A DNA stretch of 64,000 nucleotides from Betaproteobacteria bacterium (GCA_016709665.1 JADJMI010000001.1:890769-954768), one strand, 5' to 3'; positions 8,131 to 16,790 are shown, numbered from the stretch's first letter. The notes: generated from the sequence alone by a model not told the origin. Program-made: numbers and translations.

Positions 8131-8484
8131 TCAACTGGAGGAAGACCTCGCCGAGCTGCCGAAGCCGCCGCGCGAGGACGAAGAGGATGACGAGGAAGAC
8201 GACGAGGAGCCGATCGAGCGGCTCGAGGCGCTGGAGCTGCGGCTGTAGGAGCCGCCCGAGGACGACCGGTGCGCGTACGACGGGCCGTAGAAATAGCCGC
8301 GGCTCGCGTGGCGCGAATCGGTGGCGGGCGAGCAGTCCTCGGGCTTGTTTCCCCAGTCGGCGAGGCAATCCTCGCGGGAGGCGTACACGTCGCGCCGGTC
8401 GTCGCCGCCGCAGCCCGCCAGCCCCGCAAGGCCGATGAGCACGAGCGTCACGCGCGTGGAGGACTTCCGGATCCTCTTGAGCAT
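8131..8484 (-). CDS. YgiB-like (DUF1190-type) serine-rich lipoprotein
   Basis: A 117-residue lipoprotein with basic N-terminus, hydrophobic stretch and lipobox LAGC (modified Cys25). A short Cys-containing segment (DVYASREDCLADWGNKPEDC) resembles the YgiB/DUF1190 family. The C-terminal half is almost all Ser, Gly and Arg, ending in runs of serine. In E. coli ygiB lies next to ygiC, and the same pairing occurs here. Probably inner- or outer-membrane anchored; function unknown. Confidence 0.75.
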   Translation of the reverse strand: MLKRIRKSSTRVTLVLIGLAGLAGCGGDDRRDVYASREDCLADWGNKPEDCSPATDSRHASRGYFYGPSYAHRSSSGGSYSRSSSASSRSIGSSSSSSSSSSSSRGGFGSSARSSSS

Positions 8485-8518
8485 CCCCTTCCCCCTTCCC
8501 CGGCCCCGGACGGGGCCT

Positions 8519-9364
8519 TCAGGCGAGCAGCGACTTCACGTAGTTGGGCAGCGCGAACACCGCCCGATGGGTGTCGCCATTGTAATAGCGAAGGCCTTTC
8601 ACGCCGCGGGCGGCAAGCCGCGATTCGACCTCGGCGGGCTCCACCTCGCGCGGATCGAGGCTGGCGGATGCCACCGCGAACCCCCAGATGGAGCCGTAGA
8701 TCGGGATATGCACGAAGTACGGCGTGACGAGCGGGAAGACCGACCGCAGGGTCGAGATCGTCCGGCGAACGCGATCGGGGTGCGAAAAGGGCGAGCCGAC
8801 GTGCAGCACCAGCGCCCCCCCCTCGGCGAGCGCGCCCCTGGCGAGCGCGAACGTGGCGGCCGAATAGAGCTCCACGGCGGGGCCGACGGGGTCCGTGAGA
8901 TCCATGGCGACGAGGTCGTAGCGCACGGGCGTCGAGCGCAGGTAGGCGAGCCCGTCGCCCACGGTCACCTGCAGGCGCGGGTCGTCGAAGGCGCCGCCGT
9001 GGACCTTGCCGAACTGCCGCTTCGAGATCTCGATGACGTCCGGATCGAGCTCGGCCATGTGCACGCGCTCGATCGTCGCGTGCCGGAGGAGTTCCTTGGA
9101 GGAACCCCCATCGCCCCCCCCGATCACGAGCGCCTGCCGGGGGCCCGGGTGGGCGATGGCCGCGGGATGGACGAGGTTCTCGTGGTAGAAGAATTCGTCC
9201 TTCTCGCTCGTCATGTTGAAGCCGTCGAGCCGGAAGATGCGGCCGAGTTCCGGGGTCTCGTAGACCTCGAGGAGCTGGAAGGGGGTCTGGCGCCGCTCGA
9301 CGAGCGTGCCGTCGAACCAGGCGCCGCTCGCGTCGTTCAGGCGCTCGAAAATGCGCTCGGACAT
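8519..9364 (-). CDS. speE: polyamine aminopropyltransferase (spermidine synthase)
   Basis: A 281-residue enzyme transferring the aminopropyl group of decarboxylated AdoMet to putrescine. It has the Rossmann glycine motif IGGGDGG (81-87), an acidic residue in MAELDPDV binding the methylthioadenosine part, and the catalytic region MDLTDPVGPA (D155, D158). Length and motifs are those of bacterial SpeE. It sits 17 nt behind speD. A short GC hairpin (8502-8517) lies between speE and the next gene. Confidence 0.94.
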   Translation of the reverse strand: MSERIFERLNDASGAWFDGTLVERRQTPFQLLEVYETPELGRIFRLDGFNMTSEKDEFFYHENLVHPAAIAHPGPRQALVIGGGDGGSSKELLRHATIERVHMAELDPDVIEISKRQFGKVHGGAFDDPRLQVTVGDGLAYLRSTPVRYDLVAMDLTDPVGPAVELYSAATFALARGALAEGGALVLHVGSPFSHPDRVRRTISTLRSVFPLVTPYFVHIPIYGSIWGFAVASASLDPREVEPAEVESRLAARGVKGLRYYNGDTHRAVFALPNYVKSLLA

Positions 9365-9381
9365 GGCTGCGGCGGAACCGG

Positions 9382-9792
9382 CTAGCGGACCGCGGCGAGT
9401 TTCTTCTGCTTGATCGGCAGGTCGCGGCCGCGCCAGATGCGCTCGACGAGGCTGTCGTCGGGCCGCAGCGCCTGCGAGAGGGTCTCGTAGAGCTGCTCGG
9501 CCTTCTGGCTGTTGTCGCAGGTGACGTTGCAGACGTAGACGTCGAGCGTCGCGCCGTCGCGTTCGGGCCAGGTGTGGATGGCGAGGTGGGATTCGGCGAA
9601 GATGACCGCGCCGGTGGCGCCGCCCTGCTGCGTCGCGTCGAGGCCCTCGAACTGGTAGAAATGGTCCCCGAGGACCGTGAGACCCACGTCCTTGCACGCT
9701 GCCACGCAGGCTTCGCGGAGCTTGGCGGAGGAGGCCAGCAGGTCGCGGTTCCGGCAGCCGTACAGGTCGGCGATGATGTGCAGTCCCTTCAC
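9382..9792 (-). CDS. speD: S-adenosylmethionine decarboxylase proenzyme
   Basis: A 136-residue prokaryotic class-1B type AdoMet decarboxylase that supplies the aminopropyl donor for SpeE. The self-cleavage site is in AESHLAIHTWPE: cleavage between E67 and S68 turns the serine into the pyruvoyl group. The start codon is GTG (9792), with an AAGGGGG ribosome site about 8 nt before it. First gene of the polyamine operon; a TATAAT box lies about 200 bp upstream. Confidence 0.93.
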   Translation of the reverse strand: MKGLHIIADLYGCRNRDLLASSAKLREACVAACKDVGLTVLGDHFYQFEGLDATQQGGATGAVIFAESHLAIHTWPERDGATLDVYVCNVTCDNSQKAEQLYETLSQALRPDDSLVERIWRGRDLPIKQKKLAAVR

Positions 9793-9996
9793 TCCGATAC
9801 CCCCTTCTTCTGGCAGCCGCCTCTTGTAGGCCGTCGTCCGCGTCAGGAGGCTTTTCCGCCCTGGAGTGCGCCTTCGGGCGCCTTCCGCATCGAAAAAACG
9901 ACGCGGCGGCGCCCCCTAGGCCAGGGGCGGCGGGTGCAAGCCTTTCTGTTGGAACGTGCCCAAGCAGCTTGTCGGTGGAGAAAAGAGAGAATTATA
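9793..9996 (-). promoter_or_regulatory. speD operon promoter (-10) and long structured leader
   Basis: Reading the minus strand, a perfect TATAAT (9991-9996) is followed by about 190 nt of untranslated leader before the speD GTG. The leader contains several strong hairpins, including one with a T6 loop (stem about 9889-9910) and one with a CGAA tetraloop of GCGCC/GGCGC. I see no good -35 box and do not recognise a known riboswitch. Confidence 0.45.
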
Positions 9997-10025
9997 GGGT
10001 TTGGGCGACCCAAAAGCCAGATGTT

Positions 10026-10988
10026 TCAAGCCCTTCGGTGATTTCCGGGGGGCGGCGGCCCCCCCTCGCCCCACTCCGGGGAAGCCAGCAGCCGGGGGGC
10101 TTCGGCGAGGATGAAAGCCCGGCAGGCGGAGGCCACCGGCGACAGTCGTTTCGGGGCCAGGTGAACCACGTACCACTCGCGCAGGAGGGGCATCCCGACG
10201 ACGTCGAGCGCCACCAGGCGGCCGGCCGCGAGCTCGAGGCCCAGGGTGTGCCGCGAGAGGAACGACAGCCCGAGGCCGGCGATCACGGCCTGCTTGATGG
10301 TCTCGTTGGAGGCCATCTGCATGGCCACCGGCACCGTGAGGCCCCGGTCGGCGAAGTGTTTCTCGAGAAGCGTGCGCGTGCCCGATCCCGGCTCGCGCAC
10401 CACGAAGCGCTCCTTGACCAGGTCCTCCAGCCGGATGTGCCGACGCCTCGCCAGCGGATGGCCGGCCGGGGCGATCACCACGTGGGGGTGCGGGGCGAAG
10501 GCCTGGGAAGCGGTATCGAGTTCGGCCGGCGGGCGTCCCATGATGGCGAGGTCCACCTCGTTGGCGCCCAGCTTGGCGATGACCGCCTCGCGGTTGTCGA
10601 TGGCGAGCTCCAGCTGGACCGCCGGGTGCGCCTGGAGGAACCGGGCGAGAAGCGGCGGTGCGAAGTACTTCGCCGTCGAGACGACCGCGATCGGCAGGCG
10701 CCCCTCGGTGAGCCCCTGCAGGGCCGCGAGCGACTCGTCGGCCTCGGCCAGCTCGCGGATCACCGTGTTCGCCCGCGCATGGACGACGCGGCCCGCCTCG
10801 GTCAGGAAGACCTTCTTGCCCACCTGCTCCAGGAGAGGCAGGCCCGCCTGGGCCTCGAGCGCCTTCACCTGCATCGAGACGGCCGGCTGGGAGAGATGCA
10901 GCTCCTCGGCGGCCCGCGAAAAGGACAGGTGGCGCGCGACCGCATCGAAGACGCGCAGTTGCCGGACGGTGGCATGGCGGACGGGCAT
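10026..10988 (-). CDS. cbbR: LysR-type regulator CbbR
   Basis: A 320-residue LysR-family activator. The N-terminal winged helix (about residues 5-65) contains FDAVARHLSFSRAAEELHLSQPAVSMQVKALE; the rest is the ligand-binding domain. Its position, divergent from cbbL with 127 bp between starts, identifies it as CbbR, which activates Calvin-cycle genes in response to metabolites such as RuBP or NADPH in related bacteria. The last 20 residues are Pro/Gly-rich and not conserved. Confidence 0.93.
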   Translation of the reverse strand: MPVRHATVRQLRVFDAVARHLSFSRAAEELHLSQPAVSMQVKALEAQAGLPLLEQVGKKVFLTEAGRVVHARANTVIRELAEADESLAALQGLTEGRLPIAVVSTAKYFAPPLLARFLQAHPAVQLELAIDNREAVIAKLGANEVDLAIMGRPPAELDTASQAFAPHPHVVIAPAGHPLARRRHIRLEDLVKERFVVREPGSGTRTLLEKHFADRGLTVPVAMQMASNETIKQAVIAGLGLSFLSRHTLGLELAAGRLVALDVVGMPLLREWYVVHLAPKRLSPVASACRAFILAEAPRLLASPEWGEGGPPPPGNHRRA

Positions 10989-11029
10989 GGCGGCGCTTTC
11001 CCGGGGGGCGAGGAGATTGGCAGGAAAAC

Positions 11030-11057
11030 CTTATTGTAGCGATAAGAAATATTGACT
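11030..11057 (+). promoter_or_regulatory. cbb promoter with CbbR-type palindrome
   Basis: CTTAT-N7-ATAAG (11030-11046) is an inverted repeat of the size LysR proteins bind. TTGACT (11052-11057), 6 bp later, is a good -35 box directed at cbbL. The -10 box is less clear, perhaps TAGATT near 11080. AAGGAGAG precedes the cbbL ATG. Confidence 0.45.
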
Positions 11058-11115
11058 GTTACTTATGCATGACGCGGTCTAGATTGGGTCCACACCGCGT
11101 AAGGAGAGAAACGCC

Positions 11116-12558
11116 ATGGCCAACGACCCTGCCGACCGCTACCGCGCCGGCGTCATGAAATACGCCCAGATGGGCTACTGGCAGCCGGACTACCAGCCGA
11201 AGGAGACCGACGTTCTCGCGCTCTTCCGGATCACGCCGCAGGAAGGCGTGGATCCCGAGGAAGCCGCCGCGGCCGTCGCGGGCGAATCGTCGACCGCCAC
11301 CTGGACGGTGGTGTGGACCGATCGCCTCACGGCCTGCGACATGTACCGGGCCAAGGCCTACCGCGTGGATCCCGTGCCGGGAACGCCGGGGCAGTACTTC
11401 GCCTACATCGCCTACGACCTCGACCTCTTCGAGTCGGGTTCCATCGCGAACCTCACGGCCTCGATCATCGGCAACGTCTTCGGCTTCAAGCCGCTCAAGG
11501 CCCTGCGCCTGGAGGACATGCGCCTGCCGATCGCCTACGTGAAGGGTTTCCAGGGGCCGGCGACCGGCATCGTCGTCGAGCGCGAGCGCCTCGACAAGTT
11601 CGGCCGCCCGCTGCTGGGCGCCACCGTGAAGCCGAAGCTGGGCCTCTCGGGCAAGAACTACGGCCGCGTGGTCTACGAGGCGCTCAAGGGCGGCCTCGAC
11701 TTCACCAAGGACGACGAGAACATCAACTCGCAGCCCTTCATGCACTGGCGCGACCGCTTCCTCTACTGCATGGAAGCCGTGAACCGCGCGCAGGCCGCCA
11801 CGGGCGAGATCAAGGGCACCTACCTCAACATCACGGCCGGGACGATGGAGGACATGTACGAGCGCGCGGAATTCGCGAAGGAACTGGGCTCGACCATCGT
11901 CATGATCGACCTGGTGATCGGCTACACGGCCATCCAGTCGATGGCCAAGTGGGCGCGCAGGAACGACATGATCCTGCACCTGCACCGCGCGGGGCACTCC
12001 ACCTACACGCGCCAGAAGACGCACGGCATCTCGTTCCGCGTCATCTCCAAGTGGATGCGCCTGTCGGGCGTCGACCACATCCACGCGGGCACCATCGTCG
12101 GCAAGCTCGAGGGCGACCCGAACTCGGTCCAGGGCTTCTACGACATCCTGCGCGAGGAGAACAACCCGGTGAACCTCGAGCGCGGCATCTTCTTCGAGCA
12201 GGATTGGGGCGGCCTTCGCGGCGTGATGCCCGTGGCCTCCGGCGGCATCCACGCCGGCCAGATGCACCAGCTGCTCACCTACCTGGGCGACGACGTGGTG
12301 CTGCAGTTCGGCGGCGGCACCATCGGCCACCCGATGGGCATCCAGGCGGGCGCCACCGCCAACCGCGTGGCGCTCGAGGCGATGGTGCTCGCCCGCAACG
12401 AGGGCCGCGACATCTGGAACGAGGGTCCCGCCATCCTCGCCCACGCCGCGAAGAGCTGCACGCCGCTCAAGGCGGCCCTCGACACCTGGGGCGAGGTCAC
12501 CTTCGACTACGCCTCCACCGACACGCTCGATTTCGTCCCCACCCCGACCGCCGCCTGA
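11116..12558 (+). CDS. cbbL: RuBisCO large subunit, form IC
   Basis: A 480-residue large subunit of ribulose-1,5-bisphosphate carboxylase/oxygenase, fixing CO2 onto RuBP. The carbamylated-lysine motif GLDFTKDDENINSQPF and loop 6 region GTIVGKLEGD are intact. Sequence style (NDPADRYRAGVMKYAQMGYW start) and the downstream cbbX place it in red-type form IC. There are no carboxysome genes, so the enzyme is probably free in the cytosol. First gene of the cbb operon. Confidence 0.97.
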   Translation: MANDPADRYRAGVMKYAQMGYWQPDYQPKETDVLALFRITPQEGVDPEEAAAAVAGESSTATWTVVWTDRLTACDMYRAKAYRVDPVPGTPGQYFAYIAYDLDLFESGSIANLTASIIGNVFGFKPLKALRLEDMRLPIAYVKGFQGPATGIVVERERLDKFGRPLLGATVKPKLGLSGKNYGRVVYEALKGGLDFTKDDENINSQPFMHWRDRFLYCMEAVNRAQAATGEIKGTYLNITAGTMEDMYERAEFAKELGSTIVMIDLVIGYTAIQSMAKWARRNDMILHLHRAGHSTYTRQKTHGISFRVISKWMRLSGVDHIHAGTIVGKLEGDPNSVQGFYDILREENNPVNLERGIFFEQDWGGLRGVMPVASGGIHAGQMHQLLTYLGDDVVLQFGGGTIGHPMGIQAGATANRVALEAMVLARNEGRDIWNEGPAILAHAAKSCTPLKAALDTWGEVTFDYASTDTLDFVPTPTAA

Positions 12559-12569
12559 GGAATGCCACG

Positions 12570-12989
12570 ATGAGACTCACGCAAGGGACCTTTTCCTTCC
12601 TTCCCGACCTCACCGATGCCCAGATCAAGGCGCAGGTCGAGTATTGTCTTGCCAAGGGCTGGGCCGTTTCCATCGAATACACGGACGACCCGCACCCCCG
12701 CAACACCTACTGGGAAATGTACGGAAACCCGATGTTCGACCTGAAGGACGCCGCCGGCGTGATGACCGAGGTGAACGCCTGCCGCAAGGCCTTCCCGAGC
12801 CACTACGTGAAGCTGAACGCGTTCGACTCGTCGCACGGCTGGGAGGCGCTGCGCCTGTCGTTCATCGTGAACCGCCCGAAGGTCGAGCCCGGCTTCGAGC
12901 TGCGGCGCGAGGAGGGCGCGGGACGCATCCAGCGCTACAGCACGCGTTCCTACGCGACGGCCAAGCCCGAGGGCGGGCGTTACAGCTGA
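12570..12989 (+). CDS. cbbS: RuBisCO small subunit, form IC
   Basis: A 139-residue small subunit capping the L8S8 holoenzyme. The conserved start MRLTQGTFSFLPDLTD and the C-terminal extension (ending TRSYATAKPEGGRYS) are typical of red-type enzymes, where the extra beta-hairpin helps assembly without chaperones. Begins 11 nt after cbbL. Confidence 0.97.
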   Translation: MRLTQGTFSFLPDLTDAQIKAQVEYCLAKGWAVSIEYTDDPHPRNTYWEMYGNPMFDLKDAAGVMTEVNACRKAFPSHYVKLNAFDSSHGWEALRLSFIVNRPKVEPGFELRREEGAGRIQRYSTRSYATAKPEGGRYS

Positions 12990-13007
12990 TCCCCGAGCCC
13001 CGCCCCG

Positions 13008-13910
13008 ATGAACGACGCGCTCACCATCGACCTGGAAGCCCTCTCGCAGGAGGCGGGGCTCCCCGCGCTCCTCGCCGAGCTCGACACGAGCCTCGTGGGC
13101 CTCGCGCCGGTGAAGACGCGCATCCGCGAGATCGCGGCGCTGCTGGTGGTGGATCGCGCACGGCGGCAGGTGGGTCTCGCGGCCGCGCCGCCCTCGCTGC
13201 ACATGTCGTTCACGGGAAACCCCGGCACGGGCAAGACGACCGTCGCGCTGCGCATGGCGGAGATCCTCCACCGCCTGGGCTACTGCCGGAAGGGGCACCT
13301 CGTCGCCGTCACCCGCGACGACCTCGTGGGCCAGTTCATCGGCCACACCGCGCCCAAGACGAAGGAGGTTCTCAAGCGCGCCATGGGCGGCGTGCTCTTC
13401 GTCGACGAGGCCTACTATCTCTACCGGCCGGAGAACGAGCGCGACTACGGCATGGAGGCGATCGAGATCCTCCTGCAGGTGATGGAGAACCAGCGCGACG
13501 ACCTCGTCGTGATCGTGGCCGGGTACAAGGACCGCATGGACACCTTCTTCAAGGCGAACCCCGGCCTGTCCTCGCGCATCGCCCACCACATCGATTTCCC
13601 GGACTACGCGCCCGACGAGCTGCTCGCCATCTCCGACCTGATGCTCGGCGGCATGCAGTACCGCCTGAGCCCGGCGGCCCGCGAAACGCTGGTCGAGTAC
13701 ATCGCGCTTCGCCGCGCCCGGCCGCACTTCGCCAACGCCCGCTCGATCCGCAACGCCCTCGACCGCGCGCGCCTTCGCCAGGCCAACCGCCTCTTCGCCT
13801 CGCGAAGCGGGCCCGTGGCGCCGGACGCCCTCATGACGATAGAAGCCGAGGACCTGCGCGCGAGCCGGGTCTTCGCGGATAACGCGCGCCAGCCAGATTT
13901 TCGCGGATAA
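13008..13910 (+). CDS. cbbX: red-type RuBisCO activase CbbX
   Basis: A 300-residue AAA+ ATPase that remodels inhibited red-type RuBisCO by pulling on the large-subunit C-terminus. Walker A is GNPGTGKTT (near residue 70), Walker B is VLFVDEAYYLY, and the sensor region VIVAGYKDRMD follows. RuBP allosterically activates the family. It lies 18 nt after cbbS, the normal red-type order. Confidence 0.96.
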   Translation: MNDALTIDLEALSQEAGLPALLAELDTSLVGLAPVKTRIREIAALLVVDRARRQVGLAAAPPSLHMSFTGNPGTGKTTVALRMAEILHRLGYCRKGHLVAVTRDDLVGQFIGHTAPKTKEVLKRAMGGVLFVDEAYYLYRPENERDYGMEAIEILLQVMENQRDDLVVIVAGYKDRMDTFFKANPGLSSRIAHHIDFPDYAPDELLAISDLMLGGMQYRLSPAARETLVEYIALRRARPHFANARSIRNALDRARLRQANRLFASRSGPVAPDALMTIEAEDLRASRVFADNARQPDFRG

Positions 13911-13921
13911 AAAGGAACGCC

Positions 13922-14692
13922 ATGACCCTGAAGGCCCTGCTGTTCGACGTCGACGGCACGCTCGCCGACACCGAGGAAACCCACCGCCAGGCCTTCAACT
14001 CGGCCTTCCTGGAGTTCCAGCTGCCCTACGCCTGGAACGCCGAGCAGTACGAGGTGCTGCTGCGCATCTCCGGCGGCAAGGAACGGCTCGCGCAGTTCTT
14101 CGCGGGGCTGCCGGTCACCGAGGCCGAGCGCGCGCGCCTCGCGGCGAACGTCGCGAACCTGCACCGCGTGAAGACCGACCGGTACGCGGAGCTCGTCGCC
14201 GCGGGCGGCTCGCCGCTTCGCCCCGGCATCGCGCGCCTGCTCGACGAGGCGCTCGTCGCCGGCATCCGCGTGGGCATCGCTTCGACGACCACCTCCGCCA
14301 ACGTGGCCGCACTCCTGGACGCCGAGCTCGGCAAGGGCGCGCACCGGCGCTTCTCGGTCATCGCCTGCGGGGACGTCGTGCCGGCCAAGAAGCCCGCGCC
14401 GGACATCTACCGGCTCGCCCTCTCGGCGCTCGGCCTCTCGCCGGAGGACGCCGTGGCCTTCGAGGATTCCGCCAACGGCCTCGCGGCGGCCAAGGCGGCG
14501 GGGATCTTCACCGTCGTCACGCCCACGCGCTGGACCCGTTCCCAGGATTTCGGCGAAGCGGATCTCACGCTCCCGCACCTGGGCGACCCCGCACATCCGC
14601 TCTCGGGAGAGGACGCCGCGCGAGCGGGCGGCGCCTTCCTCACGCTCGAGGCGCTCGCCACGATGCACGGCCGCACGCGCCGCGCGGCCTGA
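13922..14692 (+). CDS. cbbY: HAD hydrolase CbbY
   Basis: A 256-residue haloacid-dehalogenase-type phosphatase. The nucleophile motif is DVDGTLADTE (D9), with a conserved Lys in AKKPAPDIY and acidic motif EDSANG. CbbY in related organisms dephosphorylates xylulose-1,5-bisphosphate, a misfire product that inhibits RuBisCO, so it works with CbbX. ATG at 13922 follows cbbX by 11 nt. Confidence 0.92.
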   Translation: MTLKALLFDVDGTLADTEETHRQAFNSAFLEFQLPYAWNAEQYEVLLRISGGKERLAQFFAGLPVTEAERARLAANVANLHRVKTDRYAELVAAGGSPLRPGIARLLDEALVAGIRVGIASTTTSANVAALLDAELGKGAHRRFSVIACGDVVPAKKPAPDIYRLALSALGLSPEDAVAFEDSANGLAAAKAAGIFTVVTPTRWTRSQDFGEADLTLPHLGDPAHPLSGEDAARAGGAFLTLEALATMHGRTRRAA

Positions 14693-14702
14693 GGACGCAG
14701 CC

Positions 14703-15797
14703 ATGAGGCCATCGCTCGTCGTCGAGACCCGCCCCACCATCACGCAATTCTTCCTGGCCGAGCAGCGCAAGGTGCCGGGCGCGACGGGCGAGTTCACGGC
14801 CGTCATCAACCACATCCGGCTCGCCTGCAAGCGAATCGGCAACGCCGTGGGCCAGGGGGCGCTCGCGGGCGCGCTCGGCACCGCGGGCACGGACAACGTC
14901 CAGGGCGAGAAGCAGATGCGCCTCGACGTGCTGGCCGACGAGATCTTCGTGGCCACGAACGAGTGGGGCGGGCACCTCGCCGGCCTGGTCTCCGAGGAGC
15001 GGGACGAGCCCTACGTGATCCCGGACGCCTACCCGCGCGGCCGCTACCTCCTCGTCTTCGACCCGCTGGACGGCTCCTCCAACATCGACGTGAACGTGTC
15101 GGTGGGCAGCATCTTCTCGGTGCTTCGCTGCCCCGAGGGCGTGCTGGAACCGGCCGCGAAGGATTTCCTGCAGCCGGGCACGAAGCAGGTGGCCGCGGGC
15201 TACGCGATCTACGGTCCGACGACGATGCTCGTCATCACGCTGGGCAACGGCACCCACGGCTTCACGCTCGACCGCGCGATGGGGGAGTTCATCCTCACCC
15301 ACCCGGACATGCGCATCCCCGAGGCCACGCGCGAGTTCGCGATCAACACCTCGAACGCGCGCTTCTGGGAAGCGCCCGTGCGCCGCTACGTGGACGAATG
15401 CGTGCAGGGCAAGACCGGGCCGCGCGGCAACGACTTCAACATGCGCTGGATCGCCTCGCTCGTGGCCGAGGTGCACCGCATCCTCGTGCGCGGCGGGCTC
15501 TTCATGTACCCGCGCGACACCAAGGATCCCTCGAAACCCGGGCGCCTGCGCCTGCTCTACGAGGCGAACCCCATGGCGATGGTGATCGAGCAGGCCGGCG
15601 GCCTGGCCTCGACGGGCCGGGGGCGCATTCTCGAGGTCGAGCCCACGAACCTTCACCAGCGCGCGCCGGTCATCCTCGGCTCGCGCGAGGAGGTCGAGCG
15701 CATCGAGCGCTACCACCGGGACCACGATGCCGGCATCGAGCCGCCGCGCGCCCCGCCCCTCTTCCAGGAGCGATCGCTCTTCACCACCCGGAGCTGA
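14703..15797 (+). CDS. cbbF: class I fructose-1,6-/sedoheptulose-1,7-bisphosphatase
   Basis: A 364-residue class I FBPase removing the 1-phosphate of fructose 1,6-bisphosphate and, in Calvin-cycle bacteria, of sedoheptulose 1,7-bisphosphate. The metal/substrate motif FDPLDGSSNIDVNVSVGSIF is intact, and the AMP-type regulatory N-terminal half is present. 10 nt after cbbY, inside the cbb operon. Confidence 0.95.
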   Translation: MRPSLVVETRPTITQFFLAEQRKVPGATGEFTAVINHIRLACKRIGNAVGQGALAGALGTAGTDNVQGEKQMRLDVLADEIFVATNEWGGHLAGLVSEERDEPYVIPDAYPRGRYLLVFDPLDGSSNIDVNVSVGSIFSVLRCPEGVLEPAAKDFLQPGTKQVAAGYAIYGPTTMLVITLGNGTHGFTLDRAMGEFILTHPDMRIPEATREFAINTSNARFWEAPVRRYVDECVQGKTGPRGNDFNMRWIASLVAEVHRILVRGGLFMYPRDTKDPSKPGRLRLLYEANPMAMVIEQAGGLASTGRGRILEVEPTNLHQRAPVILGSREEVERIERYHRDHDAGIEPPRAPPLFQERSLFTTRS

Positions 15798-15802
15798 ACA
15801 CC

Positions 15803-16684
15803 ATGTCGGCCAAGCACCCCATCATCGCCATCACGGGCTCCTCGGGCGCCGGGACCACCTCGGTCATGCGCACCTTCGAGCAGATCTTCCGGCGCGAGAA
15901 CGTGAACGCCGCCTTCGTCGAGGGCGACAGCTTCCACCGCTACAACCGCGCCGAGATGAAGATGAAGATGGCCGAGGAGTGGAACGCGGGCAACCGCCAC
16001 ATGAGCCACTTCGGCCCCGACTCGAACCTGTTCGCGGAGCTCGAGTCGCTCTTCCGCGATTACTCGCAGGCCGGCCGGGGCAAGCGACGCCGCTACCTGC
16101 ACGACGACCTGGAGGCGGCGCCGTACAAGCAGCCGCCGGGCACGTTCACCGACTGGGAAGACATCCCCGAAGGCACCGACTGCCTCTTCTACGAGGGCCT
16201 GCACGGCGCCGTCGCCTGCGGCGACGTGGACGTGGCGAAGTACCCGGACCTGCTCATCGGCGTGGTGCCGGTGATGAACCTCGAGTGGATCCAGAAGCTG
16301 CACCGCGACCGCTCGATGCGCGGCTACTCGACCGAGGCCGTGACGGACACGATCCTCCGGCGCATGCCCGATTACATCAACTACATCTGCCCGCAGTTCT
16401 CGCGCACGCACGTGAACTTCCAGCGCGTGCCGACGGTGGACACCTCCAACCCCTTCATCGCCCGCTTCATCCCGACGCCCGACGAGAGCTTCCTCGTCAT
16501 CCGCTTCGCGAACCCCCGCGGCATCGACTTCCCGTACCTGCTCTCGATGCTCAAGGATTCCTTCATGTCGCGCGCCAACACGATCGTGTGCCCGGGCGGC
16601 AAGATGGACCTGGCGATGCAGACCATCCTCACGCCGATGATCTGGCGGCTGATGGAGCGTCGCAAGCAGGCCTCCGGCCGATAA
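15803..16684 (+). CDS. cbbP: phosphoribulokinase
   Basis: A 293-residue proteobacterial-type (octameric class) phosphoribulokinase making RuBP from ribulose 5-phosphate and ATP. The P-loop is ITGSSGAGTTSV; the NRHMSHFGPDSNLF and FYEGLHGAV segments are family signatures. It starts 5 nt after cbbF. Confidence 0.96.
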   Translation: MSAKHPIIAITGSSGAGTTSVMRTFEQIFRRENVNAAFVEGDSFHRYNRAEMKMKMAEEWNAGNRHMSHFGPDSNLFAELESLFRDYSQAGRGKRRRYLHDDLEAAPYKQPPGTFTDWEDIPEGTDCLFYEGLHGAVACGDVDVAKYPDLLIGVVPVMNLEWIQKLHRDRSMRGYSTEAVTDTILRRMPDYINYICPQFSRTHVNFQRVPTVDTSNPFIARFIPTPDESFLVIRFANPRGIDFPYLLSMLKDSFMSRANTIVCPGGKMDLAMQTILTPMIWRLMERRKQASGR

Positions 16685-16688
16685 CCTG

Positions 16689-16722
16689 CCCGCGCGCGAT
16701 CCGGGCCCCGGCCGCGCGCGGG
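16689..16722 (+). terminator. GC hairpin after cbbP
   Basis: CCCGCGCGCG (16689-16698) pairs exactly with 16713-16722 around a 14-nt loop, directly after the cbbP stop. There is no T-tract, so it may attenuate rather than stop transcription into tkt. Confidence 0.3.
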
Positions 16723-16743
16723 GAACCCGGCCCCGATCCGCGA

Positions 16744-16749
16744 TAAAAT
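16744..16749 (+). promoter_or_regulatory. -10-like TAAAAT upstream of tkt
   Basis: GCGATAAAATACGG lies 42 bp before the transketolase ATG. The same GATAAAAT core occurs before fba (27062) and the secreted protease (50609), and CTAAAAT occurs before gap (19361). It seems to be this genome's usual -10 box. No clear -35 is seen. Confidence 0.45.
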
Positions 16750-16790
16750 ACGGCCTCCCGCCGCACCTCCTTCCTTCCCAGGGTTTTCGA

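Noticed and set aside
8170..8215. GA-rich repeat as a possible microsatellite or CRISPR-like array
   Set aside because: It is the codon pattern of the polyserine tail of the YgiB-like lipoprotein; units are irregular and there are no spacers.
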